In this document: positions 27,204 to 37,559 of the stretch, piece by piece
Layout: every line of letters starts with the position of its first letter
Position numbering within the stretch: position 1 is the first letter of the stretch
NCBI GenBank assembly: GCA_006212045.1
Contig: PZPK01000001.1
Span: 310,001-374,000 of the forward strand
Direction: 5' to 3'
Length of the DNA: 64,000 bases
Source: Oleiphilus sp.
Lineage (GTDB): Bacteria > Pseudomonadota > Gammaproteobacteria > Pseudomonadales > Oleiphilaceae
The notes under the pieces: generated by a model
Told to the model about the DNA's origin: nothing
Seen by the model: the letters and a program-made list of their open reading frames with translations, nothing else
Databases searched by the model: none
Translations under genes and position numbers: made by a program

Positions 27204-27843
27204 TCGCGACAACGCCCTGCAATGGCGCAAGACTGCCCTGCCCTGTATTTTGCTGGCACTTGCACTATTTGCGGGCTGCGCTTCAAGCCCTGAAAGCACC
27301 ACACGGGAAGAGAACCAGCCTGTATTTGATCAACTCCTCGAAGAGGCCGGACTCACGCTCGATAACACAGCGCTGGCCATCGACCCCTTAAGAGAGAATG
27401 CATTACTGTCATCGCTCGCCTGCGACCAACGGTTACAGATTCAGGCCGGGCAAATGTATCTGTGCGTGATGATCCGGCCTTTGTCTCGCATGCAGATTGA
27501 CTTTGAAGATCCGCACAATAGTGCCCCCGACCCCAATCAGGTCTACCCCTTACTGTTTACCAGTATCCTGAATAATCTCTCGGCCCATACCGGCTCCGCT
27601 TCCCAGGAATACAGCAAAGCCCAGGCGGAAGAACTGTTTGCCGCAGACTGGGCCAGCGCCGCCGCGTTTACACTGGATGCAGGTATCGCTCAACATTATC
27701 GCAATGCTTTCCTGATTGGTATTCACAAACACCACGTCGCCGATGCCTACAGCCTGTTTATTTATGATGAGGACAGTGACGAGAACAGGGAAAGACTCAA
27801 ACGCTACCAGAACATCCTGGCGTTCAAAACGCCAGGCCCCTGA
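27190..27843 (+). CDS. Lipoprotein of the cytochrome operon
   Basis: A 217-residue protein with a lipoprotein signal and lipobox LFAGC (cysteine about residue 30). The mature part has two further cysteines and no recognised domain. It overlaps the TPR gene by 14 bases, a sign of translational coupling. It may anchor the cytochrome complex to a membrane. No homolog with known function comes to mind. Confidence 0.72.
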   Translation: MKPANRDNALQWRKTALPCILLALALFAGCASSPESTTREENQPVFDQLLEEAGLTLDNTALAIDPLRENALLSSLACDQRLQIQAGQMYLCVMIRPLSRMQIDFEDPHNSAPDPNQVYPLLFTSILNNLSAHTGSASQEYSKAQAEELFAADWASAAAFTLDAGIAQHYRNAFLIGIHKHHVADAYSLFIYDEDSDENRERLKRYQNILAFKTPGP

Positions 27844-27902
27844 TTTCTATCGCTTGAAACCCACCCTGAAAACCCGAGCGGAAGGGGCCATGGGGGAGCG
27901 AT

Positions 27903-28235
27903 TCACTCCCAATCAAGTGTTCGGCCATTTTCGACCACATGCCCGGATTCAAGCACCTGCGTAATGACATGCACCTGATCAATCGAAACACCGAAGTATT
28001 GCGCCAGCGCCTGTGCCAAACCCTCCTGTAAACGCTTTCTATTGGCATCCGACCAAAGCGACGGCAGCAGCAAAGAGGCCATCGCAGTATAAGGAGCACC
28101 CCACTGTTGCTGGCATGCGTGGACATTGATTGTCATATGCTCTGCAGCCTGACCGGAGGCCTTGGACCAGAGCGTAATCAAATCTCCGGCGCCATCCGGA
28201 CAGCCCGGCCTTAAGGTAAGGTGTGCAATTGGCAT
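27903..28235 (-). CDS. Tautomerase-superfamily protein
   Basis: A 110-residue protein starting Met-Pro (MPIAHLTLRPG), which leaves an N-terminal proline, the catalytic base of the 4-oxalocrotonate tautomerase superfamily. The length suits the longer, fused-type members. RKRLQEGLAQALAQYFGVS and QVHVITQVLE match the helix and strand after it. GGAGG lies about eleven bases before the ATG at 28235; a longer frame would lose the proline start and is rejected. The substrate is unknown. It stands alone and converges on the cytochrome operon. Confidence 0.7.
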   Translation of the reverse strand: MPIAHLTLRPGCPDGAGDLITLWSKASGQAAEHMTINVHACQQQWGAPYTAMASLLLPSLWSDANRKRLQEGLAQALAQYFGVSIDQVHVITQVLESGHVVENGRTLDWE

Positions 28236-28517
28236 GCGTCGAATTCCCTCCTTCGCTGCAAAGTCCAAGAAAAAACCATGTAAGGCACATGATTAATTGC
28301 CGCCCCGGGGTCTGCGCACAACCGGACGGATAATCCGCATGGTAGGCCCTTCCCGTCGACGCATCAAACCCTGTGTAAACTGCCAGAACCGGAGTTTAGA
28401 TGAATTTGTAAACGTTTCGGAACACTTTCATAGCGGCGCAAGCGTTTCCGTCGGGATTGGCACCAGCCTTTTAGTGCCCTATCATCAACAACGCGATTCA
28501 CATCTCTGAAAGCGTTC

Positions 28518-29027
28518 ATGGAGGACACCTTGAGTCAGTATCATCTCGCCCAACTCAATATTGCCAAACTATTGGCGCCAATCGATTCCCCTCAACTTGC
28601 CGACTTCGTCGCGAATCTTGACCGAATCAATACCCTGGCAGAAGATTCCGACGGTTTTGTCTGGCGGCTGCAAACGGACGCGGGTGATGCGACGGGCATT
28701 GATTTTTTCGGCACCGACAATATCGTAAACCTGTCCCTCTGGGACTCGGTCGAGGCTTTACACCACTACGTTTATCACTCTGCGCATATCGAGATCATGC
28801 GCCGCAAAAAAGAATGGTTTGGCAAGATGGGCGAAGCACATATGGTGCTGTGGTGGGTGCCTGCCGGTCATCTTCCGTCCATAGAGGAAGCCGCGGAAAG
28901 GCTGAATATCCTGAGAGATCAGGGTCCGGGGCCGCAGGCTTTCACATTCAAAAAGATGTTTCCCGCACCCCATCAACATCCCAATGAAGAAAGCCCTTTC
29001 TTAAGCGGGGATTGCCCGGCAACCTAA
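28518..29027 (+). CDS. DUF3291 domain protein
   Basis: A 169-residue protein. The core (YHLAQLNIAKLLAPIDSP, DSDGFVWRLQ, NLSLWDSVEALHHYVYHS, EAHMVLWWVPAGHLPSIEEA) matches DUF3291, a dimeric alpha-beta barrel-like family related to monooxygenases of the ABM group. No catalytic motif is fixed. GGAGG lies near the start. It lies 166 bases before the transglutaminase operon and is probably separate from it. Confidence 0.85.
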   Translation: MEDTLSQYHLAQLNIAKLLAPIDSPQLADFVANLDRINTLAEDSDGFVWRLQTDAGDATGIDFFGTDNIVNLSLWDSVEALHHYVYHSAHIEIMRRKKEWFGKMGEAHMVLWWVPAGHLPSIEEAAERLNILRDQGPGPQAFTFKKMFPAPHQHPNEESPFLSGDCPAT

Positions 29028-29193
29028 AGAATACAAGATCGCCGCCTCCGCACTACTGATGTGTATCCAAGGTATTCAAACAGTGCAGCGCGACGAAAAA
29101 CAATCCCGGCAACGAAATTGCTTTACTTATCTGCATAAACACGGCTCTATGTAGAACAGCTTGGAGTCTTCTTGGCTAACTGGGGAACGAAAC

Positions 29194-32100
29194 ATGGCTA
29201 TACGCGTTGTCATTCGGCACTCGACACACTATCAGTTTGATCGCGAGGTCGCGCTTTCGCCGCATACCGTCCGACTGCGCCCGGCGCCCCATTGCAGAAC
29301 ACCGATAGAGTCCTACTCCCTGCAAGTTGCACCAAAAGAGCATTTTATCAACTGGCAGCTTGACCCCTTCTCCAATTACATGACGCGCCTGGTATTCCCG
29401 GAAAAAGCCCGCGAACTGAAAATTGATGTGGAAGTCATCGCGCGTCTGGATGTGATCAATCCCTTTGATTTTTTTATTGAGGATTACGCGCAAAGCTATC
29501 CCTTCGAATACGAATCTGAACTGGGCGACAACCTGAAACCCTATCTGAAAAAGGAGACGCCCGGCCCGCTCTTAGCGAAGTGGCTGGAAGACTTTGAAGC
29601 GCCGAAAGAAGTGAATTCAGCCCAGTTCCTTTACCATGTCAATCAGTTGCTGGCCAAGCAGATCAAGTACAACATTCGTATGGAGCCGGGTGTTCAAAGC
29701 TGCGAGAGCACCCTGACAAGCCAAACCGGTTCCTGCCGCGATACGGCCTGGTTGCTGGTTCAGATTTGCCGACATCTGGGTCTGGCAGCACGCTTTGTGT
29801 CCGGTTATCTGGTGCAATTGAAATCTGACGAAAAATCCCTCGACGGCCCCTCCGGCCCGGAAGAAGATTTTACCGACCTGCATGCCTGGGCCGAGGTTTA
29901 CATTCCCGGCGCCGGCTGGATCGGGCTCGACCCGACCTCGGGCCTGTTTGCCGGCGAAGGCCATATTCCACTGGCGGCGACGCCGGAACCCCAAAGTGCT
30001 GCGCCTATTTCCGGCGCATTGGAAGACTGCAAAGTAGAGTTTTCCTTCTCCAATACGGTGGAGCGCCTGGCAGAAGAACCCCGTATCACAAAGCCATTCA
30101 GTGACGAACTCTGGAGCCACGCACTGGCCTTGGGGAAAGCCGTTCAGAAAGAACTGGATGGCAAGGGTGTTGAGTTGACCATGGGCGGCGAGCCCACCTT
30201 CGTCTCGATCGACGATATGGAGGCGGCGCAATGGAATACCACTGCAGATGGCGAGCATAAACGCAAGCTCGCGCATGCGCTTTTCGAACGCATGTCAACG
30301 CACTATGCGCAGGCACCATTGCATCATTATGGCCAGGGCAAATGGTATCCCGGCGAACCCCTGCCACGCTGGCAATATGGCTGTTACTGGCGGGCAGATG
30401 GCAAACCCATCTGGCATTCGGAAAGCACACGCGGTGTTCCGGGTCTGAATGAGGGAGTGACGCTGGATCAGGCCCGGCAATTTTCCGAAGCGGTGGTGGA
30501 GCTGCTCGGTGTGCCCGGCGACTGCCTGTTACCGGCGTATGAGGATGTCTACTACCTGATGTGGCAGGAAGCCAATCTTCCGCCTGGCGACAAGCCCGAA
30601 GATCTGACACTGTCTTCCAGTGACAAGCGGCGCGTGCTGTTCTCGGCCCTTGAAAATGAAGGCTTTGAAAAACCGCGCGGCTTCGTCTTGCCATTGGCCT
30701 GGGATCTGAAAATAAAGCGCTGGCATAGCTGTCACTGGCAATTCAAACGAAAGCATTGCTATCTGACCCCTGGTGACTCGCCCATCGGCTTGCGCCTGCC
30801 TTTGGACAGCATCAGCTGGACGCCACTCGACAAACGCGAATACCCCGCTCCGAAAAGTCTGTTTGATGACTTTGATGCACTGGCAGAAGACTTTGAACGC
30901 TACAAAGACGTTCACAGCCATGAAGTCTTCATCCAGTCAGCGCTTTGCCTTGAAGTGCGCAATGGCGGCCTTTACGTGTTTATGCCTCCAGTGAGCAGTC
31001 TGGACGAATACCTCGATATCATCGCGCGTCTGCAGGCCAGCGCCGAGCTGCTGAAACTCAAGATTGTGATCGAAGGCTACACGCCCCCCAAAGACCCGCG
31101 ACTTGTGCACTTTATGGTCACACCGGACCCCGGCGTGATCGAAGTCAATGTGCACCCTGTCAAGGACTGGGACAGCCTCGTGGACAACACCCAGACACTG
31201 TACCAGCTGGCCCAGAAATCGCGCCTCGGTACCGCCAAGTTTATGCTGGATGGCACGCAAACCGGTACCGGTGGCGGCAATCATGTCACGCTGGGCGGCA
31301 TTACGCCTGATCGCAGCCCTTTGTTGCGGCGACCGGCACTGCTGCAAAGCCTGATTACCTTCTGGCAGCATCATCCGGGTCTGTCCTACCTTTTTTCAGG
31401 CCAGTTTATCGGTCCGACCAGTCAGGCCCCGCGAGTGGATGAAGCCCGGGACGAAATACTTTACGAGCTGGAATTGGCATTCTCCCAGATACCTGAAGGT
31501 GATGTTGATCAACCCTGGCTGGCCGATCGCCTGCTACGCAACTTGCTGGTTGATCTGACCGGAAATACCCACCGTGCCGAATTCTGCATCGACAAACTCT
31601 ACTCTCCGGACTCCCCGACCGGCCGTCTGGGTATTCTGGAATTCCGTGGCTTCGAGATGCCACCCCATGCGCGTATGAGTCTGGTGCAGATGCTATTGCT
31701 GCGCACGCTGGTGGCACGTTTCTGGGACCAACCCTATCGGCATCCGCTGGTGCACTGGGGTGCCAAGCTGCACGATCATTACCTGTTGCCGCACTTTGTA
31801 TGGGAAGACGTCAAAGATGTCTGTGGGCAGCTGCAGGACTGGGGCTATCCCTTTCTGCTGGAGTGGCTCAGACCATTTCTGGAATTTCGCTTCCCTGTCT
31901 ACGGCCGACACCAGATTCTGGGCATGCAGATCGAACTGCGCCAGGCAATCGAACCCTGGCATGTGCTTGGTGAGGAAGTCTCGCAGTCCGGCACCTCCCG
32001 CTATGTCGACTCTTCGCTTGAGCGCCTGCAAATCAAAATCAGCGGCCTGGTGGAAGAACGCTATGTGGTGTGCTGCAACCGTCGCAAGGTCGTGCTGACA

Positions 32101-32526
32101 CCGACCGGTATTCCGGGCGAATATGTTGCAGGTGTGAAGTACCGGGCCTGGCAACCGCCTTCGGCACTGCATCCCATGCTGAAGGTGAATTCCCCACTGG
32201 TGTTCGACATTGTCGATACCTGGAGCGGCAAGGCCGTGGGCGGCTGTACTTACCATGTCACTCACCCGGGTGGACGCTCTTATGAAACCTTTCCGGTGAA
32301 CAGCAATGAAGCCGAAGGCCGGCGTATCAATCGCTTTTTTGATATCGGCCATTCAATTGGCGAGTTGCGCGCGCCCGAGCCATTAAAACCTCGTGTGGAA
32401 AGTGCCGGTATTTTCTATCCGGAAGGCTCGCCTCCGGGAATTTTCGAACCGATTGCGGAGCCACCGGGTTATCGCTATGGCGCAACGCTGGATCTCAGAA
32501 CGTCGGGAGCGAATACCGTACGATAA
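29194..32526 (+). CDS. Transglutaminase-like protein with DUF2126 domain
   Basis: A 1110-residue cytoplasmic protein heading a five-gene operon. The N terminus has the bacterial transglutaminase N domain (IRHSTHYQFDREV). The cysteine-protease-like transglutaminase fold follows with its triad visible: C181 (TGSCRDTAW), H230 (LHAWAEVY) and D246 (GLDPTSG). Residues from about 310 to the end are DUF2126 (MGGEPTFVSIDD, GGGNHVTLGGITP, FEMPPHARMSLVQ). The fold can cut or form peptide and isopeptide bonds; the partner and product are unknown. GGGGAA precedes the ATG at 29194. No signal peptide is present. Confidence 0.9.
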   Translation: MAIRVVIRHSTHYQFDREVALSPHTVRLRPAPHCRTPIESYSLQVAPKEHFINWQLDPFSNYMTRLVFPEKARELKIDVEVIARLDVINPFDFFIEDYAQSYPFEYESELGDNLKPYLKKETPGPLLAKWLEDFEAPKEVNSAQFLYHVNQLLAKQIKYNIRMEPGVQSCESTLTSQTGSCRDTAWLLVQICRHLGLAARFVSGYLVQLKSDEKSLDGPSGPEEDFTDLHAWAEVYIPGAGWIGLDPTSGLFAGEGHIPLAATPEPQSAAPISGALEDCKVEFSFSNTVERLAEEPRITKPFSDELWSHALALGKAVQKELDGKGVELTMGGEPTFVSIDDMEAAQWNTTADGEHKRKLAHALFERMSTHYAQAPLHHYGQGKWYPGEPLPRWQYGCYWRADGKPIWHSESTRGVPGLNEGVTLDQARQFSEAVVELLGVPGDCLLPAYEDVYYLMWQEANLPPGDKPEDLTLSSSDKRRVLFSALENEGFEKPRGFVLPLAWDLKIKRWHSCHWQFKRKHCYLTPGDSPIGLRLPLDSISWTPLDKREYPAPKSLFDDFDALAEDFERYKDVHSHEVFIQSALCLEVRNGGLYVFMPPVSSLDEYLDIIARLQASAELLKLKIVIEGYTPPKDPRLVHFMVTPDPGVIEVNVHPVKDWDSLVDNTQTLYQLAQKSRLGTAKFMLDGTQTGTGGGNHVTLGGITPDRSPLLRRPALLQSLITFWQHHPGLSYLFSGQFIGPTSQAPRVDEARDEILYELELAFSQIPEGDVDQPWLADRLLRNLLVDLTGNTHRAEFCIDKLYSPDSPTGRLGILEFRGFEMPPHARMSLVQMLLLRTLVARFWDQPYRHPLVHWGAKLHDHYLLPHFVWEDVKDVCGQLQDWGYPFLLEWLRPFLEFRFPVYGRHQILGMQIELRQAIEPWHVLGEEVSQSGTSRYVDSSLERLQIKISGLVEERYVVCCNRRKVVLTPTGIPGEYVAGVKYRAWQPPSALHPMLKVNSPLVFDIVDTWSGKAVGGCTYHVTHPGGRSYETFPVNSNEAEGRRINRFFDIGHSIGELRAPEPLKPRVESAGIFYPEGSPPGIFEPIAEPPGYRYGATLDLRTSGANTVR

Positions 32527-32594
32527 ATCTGGACAAGCGATCGCATAGCGATAGACTTGATCCACATCCAGATCAATAAAAAGAACGAGTGACT

Positions 32595-35198
32595 ATGCCC
32601 AGTCAAGCCAAAAGGGAAGCCGCACAAGACGACCATGCCAAACTGGAGGCCCTGCTGTACCAGTACGGCAAGTCTGTTCGTATCGCACATGATGAAATGC
32701 TGGCCTCTGGCGATGAACATCTGATCAAGCCGCACTGGATTCCGCTCATGCGTGCCTTGGGTCGAAGCGCCCCGGAAGAGCTCGAACACAAGAACCACGA
32801 AGCGCGTCGCGTGATGCGCGAAAGCGGTGTCACCTATAACGTCTATAACGATCCGGAGGGACGCAGTCGCGCCTGGCAACTGGATCCTGTACCCATGCTG
32901 ATGTCGCAGGAAGACTGGGCCACCATCGAGTCCGGACTGGTGCAGCGGGCCGAACTGATCAACCTGATCTTTCATGACCTCTACGGCAAACAACGCCTGC
33001 TGAAAGAGGGTTTGCTCCCGGCTGAAATCCTGTACGCGCATCAGGGCTTCCATCGCGCTTGTGTCGGTCTTTACGAAAACGCAAAACCTCCTATTTTTAA
33101 TTACACAGCAGATCTGGCGCGCGGTCCGGACGGTAAGATGTGGGTCTTCTCTGATCGCACCCAGGCCCCTTCCGGTTCCGGTTATGCGCTGGAAACCCGT
33201 ATCGCTATGTCACGTGTCATGGCGAGTGAATTCAGGGCCAGTCAGGTTCGAAGACTATCGCATTATTTCCGCACCATGCGCGGCGCACTTGCCGAACTTC
33301 ACGGCGACCGCTATGACGATCCGCGAATCGTGCTGATGACCCCTGGCCCATTGAACGAAACCTATTTCGAACACGCCTACCTGTCCTCCTATCTCGGCTA
33401 TACACTGGTGCAAGGCGCCGACTTGACGGTGCGTGACAGCAAGGTCTGGCTCAAGTCCATTGATGGACTGAGTCAGGTCGACATCATTCTCAGACGAGTG
33501 GACGACTCTTTTTGCGACCCGCTGGAGCTGCGTGAGGATTCGCATCTGGGCGTTCCCGGTCTGGTACAGGCTGTCAGGGAAGGCAATGTCACTGTCGTGA
33601 ATCCGCTCGGCAGCAGTGTGGTGGAATCTCCGGCCTTGTATCCCTTTCTGGCGAATATTGCCAAAGCCTGGCTGGGCGAGGATCTGAAAATGCCCTGTGC
33701 GGCCAGTTGGTGGTGCGGTCAGAAAAAGGAACGCGACTACGTACTCGCGAACCTCGACAAGCTGGTCATCAAATCCATTGATCGAAGCGCTTGTACAGTA
33801 TTTGGCGGTTCACTAAGCCGCCTGGAACGCGAGGAACTGCGCGCCCGCATTGAAGCCAACCCACTGCAATTTGTGGGTCAGGAACGTCTGGCCTGTTCCT
33901 CGACGCCGGCTTTGGTCAACGGGCAAATCACACCGAGGCGTGTCCTGCTGCGCTCTTTCCTCGTTGCCTCTGAAGGCAGTTACAGTTTGATGCCGGGCGG
34001 ACTGACGCGCATTGCCCCCGATAATGACAGCTTTCTCATCACCAACCAGAGCGGAGGCATCAGCAAGGACACCTGGGTACTCACAGATCAACCGGACCGG
34101 CAGGCCAGCCTGTTACCGGATCCCAATAGCGGCAGCCTGCAAGCGGGAACCGAGACATTGCTGCCGAGCCGGTCTGCCGAAAACCTGTTTTGGGTCGGCC
34201 GTTATGCCGAACGTTCGGAGGGCGTCGTAAGGCTTTTACGGACGGTGCTGCAGAAGCTCTCGGATTATGACGAATATCGTGACGCTACGGATCAGGCCTG
34301 TCTGCGCAAAATGCTTTCGTCTCTGACACACATGACAGAAACCTTTCCCGGTTTTGTTGAACCTGATAACGAAGAGATATTTGAGCGGCCTGAAAAGGAA
34401 ATCCATGCGGTCGCCTTCAGTATGGAAAAGCCGGGCAGTCTGATCAGCACACTCAATGCCCTATTCTATGGTGCCTTTAATGTGCGTGATCTGTGGTCGG
34501 CGGATACCTGGCGCATTATCGACGATATCGGCGAACTGATTTCAGGGATGCGCGCCCAGAAGCCTTCGTTTTTCAACCTGCACAACCATATCGATACCAT
34601 CATAGACGCACTGATGGCGTTTTCGGGTCTGACCCAGGAAAGCATGTCTCACGAAAGTGGCTGGTTTATGTTTGATCTGGGCAAACGACTGGAACGCGCA
34701 CTTCAGGTCATTAAACTGGTTCGCAACCTGTTAGGCGATTTCAACGGACCGTTGGAAGAGCAACTCAATATCGAGGCCCTGATGAGTTCACAGGAAAGTC
34801 TGATGACCTATCGCCGCCGTTATCGACTTGCCAGCAGCGCGATGGCGGCTTGCAGCCTGCTGGTACTGGACGAAAACCATCCCCGCTCCATCGCCTATCA
34901 GATCCTTAAACTACAGGACCACTGTGCGCACTTACCACGTCAGGTGAAAACTGTGTTTACGGCACATCTGAATGACGAAGAAAAGACCCTGCTGCATGTT
35001 CGAACGGTACTACAGCTGGCAGAGCCCGATAAGCTGGTGGCCTGTGACGAAACAGACAATACTCGCCCGGCGCTTTTGGCCTTATTGAATGAGGTTGAAA
35101 GCGCCTTACTCTCGGTTTCTGTCGAGATTTCCCACCGTTATTTCAGCCATACCGACTATGGCCGCCAGTTGGCGCCGCAGCTGACGGGAGAAGAGTAA
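32595..35198 (+). CDS. Circularly permuted ATP-grasp fused to alpha-E domain
   Basis: An 867-residue fusion. The first ~500 residues are the circularly permuted type 2 ATP-grasp (YNVYNDPEGRSRAWQLDP, LMTPGPLNETYFEHAYL, PGGLTRIAPDND, SGGISKDTWVLTD). The last ~330 are an alpha-E domain (SRSAENLFWVGRYAERSEG). Where the split paralog two genes on has VVKPANESGGYG, this one reads VIKSIDRSACTVFG, so the glycine-rich loop differs between the copies. ATP-grasp proteins ligate a carboxylate to an amine. ATG at 32595 is chosen over a GTG six bases earlier. Confidence 0.9.
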   Translation: MPSQAKREAAQDDHAKLEALLYQYGKSVRIAHDEMLASGDEHLIKPHWIPLMRALGRSAPEELEHKNHEARRVMRESGVTYNVYNDPEGRSRAWQLDPVPMLMSQEDWATIESGLVQRAELINLIFHDLYGKQRLLKEGLLPAEILYAHQGFHRACVGLYENAKPPIFNYTADLARGPDGKMWVFSDRTQAPSGSGYALETRIAMSRVMASEFRASQVRRLSHYFRTMRGALAELHGDRYDDPRIVLMTPGPLNETYFEHAYLSSYLGYTLVQGADLTVRDSKVWLKSIDGLSQVDIILRRVDDSFCDPLELREDSHLGVPGLVQAVREGNVTVVNPLGSSVVESPALYPFLANIAKAWLGEDLKMPCAASWWCGQKKERDYVLANLDKLVIKSIDRSACTVFGGSLSRLEREELRARIEANPLQFVGQERLACSSTPALVNGQITPRRVLLRSFLVASEGSYSLMPGGLTRIAPDNDSFLITNQSGGISKDTWVLTDQPDRQASLLPDPNSGSLQAGTETLLPSRSAENLFWVGRYAERSEGVVRLLRTVLQKLSDYDEYRDATDQACLRKMLSSLTHMTETFPGFVEPDNEEIFERPEKEIHAVAFSMEKPGSLISTLNALFYGAFNVRDLWSADTWRIIDDIGELISGMRAQKPSFFNLHNHIDTIIDALMAFSGLTQESMSHESGWFMFDLGKRLERALQVIKLVRNLLGDFNGPLEEQLNIEALMSSQESLMTYRRRYRLASSAMAACSLLVLDENHPRSIAYQILKLQDHCAHLPRQVKTVFTAHLNDEEKTLLHVRTVLQLAEPDKLVACDETDNTRPALLALLNEVESALLSVSVEISHRYFSHTDYGRQLAPQLTGEE

Positions 35199-35200
35199 AC

Positions 35201-36076
35201 ATGCATTACCGCGTCTCCCACACAACCCGCTATACCTACGAGTCAACCGTCACGGTATGTCAGAATATCGCCCGGCTGACGCCCTATTCAAACCATAATC
35301 AACGTTGTCTGAAAAGCTTTTTCAATATCGACCCAGCGCCACAGTGCATGCGCAGTTACATGGATGCCTTTGGCAATCAGGTCACCTACTTCGAAATTTC
35401 CAGACCGCATCAGGAATTGACGATTACGGTGGTGAGCGAAGTCGAAGTCAAAAACCAGTCTCAGCAGGAACTGTTTAAAACCGATGTCCCATGGGATCGT
35501 CTGCGCGATCAGATCCGGGCATCCAGGGATGAACGAACCATCATGGTGCGGGATTACTGTTTGCCCTCCCCATTAGTGCCCATTATTGCCGGTGTTCAGG
35601 AATACGCTCTGCAAAGTTTCCTGCCAGGTCGTCCATTAATGGAAGCCACCCGCGATCTGATGCAGCGCATTTTTACCGAGTTTAAATACGACCCGAGCTT
35701 TACGACAATTTCGACGCCGCTGCAGGATGTGCTGCAACACCGTAAGGGCGTGTGTCAGGATTTTTCGCATCTGGCGCTGGCCTCACTGCGCAGTCTGGGT
35801 CTGCCCGCCCGCTATGTCAGCGGCTATATCGAAACAATTCCACCTGAAGGTGAGGAAAAAATGCAGGGCTCCGATGCCTCTCATGCCTGGTTTTCGGTGT
35901 ATTCGCCAAACAATGGCTGGGTGGAATTCGACCCGACCAACAATCTCGTTCCCGATGACCAACACATTTCTTTGGCACAAGGCAGGGATTTTGCTGATGT
36001 AACCCCATTGAAGGGCGTCATCTTCGGCGGCGGAAAGCATGAGCTCGATGTCGCTGTGGATGTTCGCAGAGAATAA
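35201..36076 (+). CDS. Transglutaminase-like protein (stand-alone)
   Basis: A 291-residue cytoplasmic protein. It opens with the bacterial N domain (YRVSHTTRYTYESTV). The triad is C185 (GVCQDFSHL), H228 (SHAWFSV) and D244 (EFDPTNN). It lacks DUF2126. It starts two bases after the stop of the fusion gene with GGGAGAAG as ribosome site, so it belongs to the same operon. A peptidase or transpeptidase working on the ATP-grasp product is the usual proposal for these gene sets, unproven here. Confidence 0.92.
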   Translation: MHYRVSHTTRYTYESTVTVCQNIARLTPYSNHNQRCLKSFFNIDPAPQCMRSYMDAFGNQVTYFEISRPHQELTITVVSEVEVKNQSQQELFKTDVPWDRLRDQIRASRDERTIMVRDYCLPSPLVPIIAGVQEYALQSFLPGRPLMEATRDLMQRIFTEFKYDPSFTTISTPLQDVLQHRKGVCQDFSHLALASLRSLGLPARYVSGYIETIPPEGEEKMQGSDASHAWFSVYSPNNGWVEFDPTNNLVPDDQHISLAQGRDFADVTPLKGVIFGGGKHELDVAVDVRRE

Positions 36077-36089
36077 ACAAGGGTAAATT

Positions 36090-37547
36090 ATGGCTAAACT
36101 TTCGCTAAGATCTGACTGGCAACAGTACCAGACCACCACCTTTGACGAGCTCATGCTCGACAAGGGAAAACCGCGCGACCACGCCGCCAATATCGTGAAG
36201 TTTTTTTCTTCGCTCAGTGAAGAGGAAACTATCCAGTATCGCAGTGCAGCCGATCTGGCGATGAAGGAAATGGGCGTCACCTTCACCGTGTATAGCGAAG
36301 AAGAGGGTTCCATTGACCGGGTCTGGCCCTTCGATATTATTCCGCGCATCATTCCGCAAAGCGAATGGCGCCAGACCGAACTTGGTTTGCAACAACGCGT
36401 GCAGGCACTGAATCTGTTTATTGATGATCTCTATGGCGAGCAGAAGATCATCAAGGACAAGATTTTCCCGGCAGAACTATTGGCCAAATCCAAAAACTTC
36501 CGCAAGGAATGCATCGGCATCAAGCCCGCACATGGCACCTGGGCGCATATTTGCGGTAGCGATCTGGTGCGCGACTCCGATGGCACGGTGTATGTCCTTG
36601 AGGACAATCTACGCGTGCCTTCCGGTGTTTCCTACATGTTGGAAAACCGCTCCATTCTGAAACGCATCTTCCCGGACCTGTTCGATCAGAGCAGCGTGTT
36701 CCCCGTGAATGACTATCCCTCACAACTGTTCGATATGCTGGCCAGTCTGTCGCCCCGCCCGGCCGATAACCCCGAGGTCGTCGTGCTGACACCGGGCGTC
36801 TATAACTCTGCCTATTTCGAGCACTCCTATCTGGCGCAACAAATGGGGTGTGAGCTGGTCGAGGGTCGGGACCTGGTCGTGCTGGACGACGACTGCGTCT
36901 ACATGCGAACGATGGAAGGCCACAAACGCGTCGACGTCATTTACCGGCGTATTGACGATCTGTTTCTGGATCCGGAGGCTTTTTTACCGGATTCCATGCT
37001 CGGCGTCCCCGGCATCATGCGGGCCTGGAAAAACGGTAATGTGGCGCTGGCCAATGCACCCGGTGCCGGGGTCGCTGATGACAAGGTCGTCTATGCCTTT
37101 GTGCCCGACATGATCAAGTACTATCTGGGTGAAGAGATGCTGCTCCCCAATGTGCCCACCTACCTGTGTATGCGCGATTCGGATCGCAAGTATGTGCTGG
37201 AAAATCTCGAAAAACTGGTCGTAAAACCGGCCAACGAATCAGGCGGCTACGGCATGATGATTGGTCCCGCGGCCAGCAAAAAAGAGCTGGCGACCTTTGC
37301 CGCTTTAATTCAAAAGGACCCTCGCAACTACATCGCACAGCCGACCCTGAACATCTCTACGGCGCCGACCCTGGTGGATAACATGGCCGAAGCGCGGCAT
37401 GTCGATTTACGCCCCTTCATCCTGTCTGGCAAGCAGACCAACGTCACTATGGGAGGGCTGACACGCGTTGCGCTCAGAAAAGGCTCCCTGGTGGTCAATT
37501 CAAGTCAGGGTGGTGGCAGCAAAGACACCTGGATCGTAGCAGACTAA
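36090..37547 (+). CDS. Circularly permuted ATP-grasp (type 2) protein
   Basis: A 485-residue protein homologous over its length to the first part of the fusion protein two genes upstream: SEEEGSIDRVWPFDIIPR, LTPGVYNSAYFEHSYLA, and MGGLTRVALRKG followed by QGGGSKDTWIV. The nucleotide-binding lysine and glycine loop (VVKPANESGGYGM) are intact. It starts 13 bases after the transglutaminase gene and is followed 12 bases later by an alpha-E gene. It is thus the split form of the same ligase pair. Product unknown. Confidence 0.92.
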   Translation: MAKLSLRSDWQQYQTTTFDELMLDKGKPRDHAANIVKFFSSLSEEETIQYRSAADLAMKEMGVTFTVYSEEEGSIDRVWPFDIIPRIIPQSEWRQTELGLQQRVQALNLFIDDLYGEQKIIKDKIFPAELLAKSKNFRKECIGIKPAHGTWAHICGSDLVRDSDGTVYVLEDNLRVPSGVSYMLENRSILKRIFPDLFDQSSVFPVNDYPSQLFDMLASLSPRPADNPEVVVLTPGVYNSAYFEHSYLAQQMGCELVEGRDLVVLDDDCVYMRTMEGHKRVDVIYRRIDDLFLDPEAFLPDSMLGVPGIMRAWKNGNVALANAPGAGVADDKVVYAFVPDMIKYYLGEEMLLPNVPTYLCMRDSDRKYVLENLEKLVVKPANESGGYGMMIGPAASKKELATFAALIQKDPRNYIAQPTLNISTAPTLVDNMAEARHVDLRPFILSGKQTNVTMGGLTRVALRKGSLVVNSSQGGGSKDTWIVAD

Positions 37548-37559
37548 GCAGGAGGTAAT

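Noticed and set aside
32557-32576. TTGAT and ATCAA halves before the ATP-grasp fusion gene
   Set aside because: Ten bases lie between the halves, not four, so it is not an FNR site.
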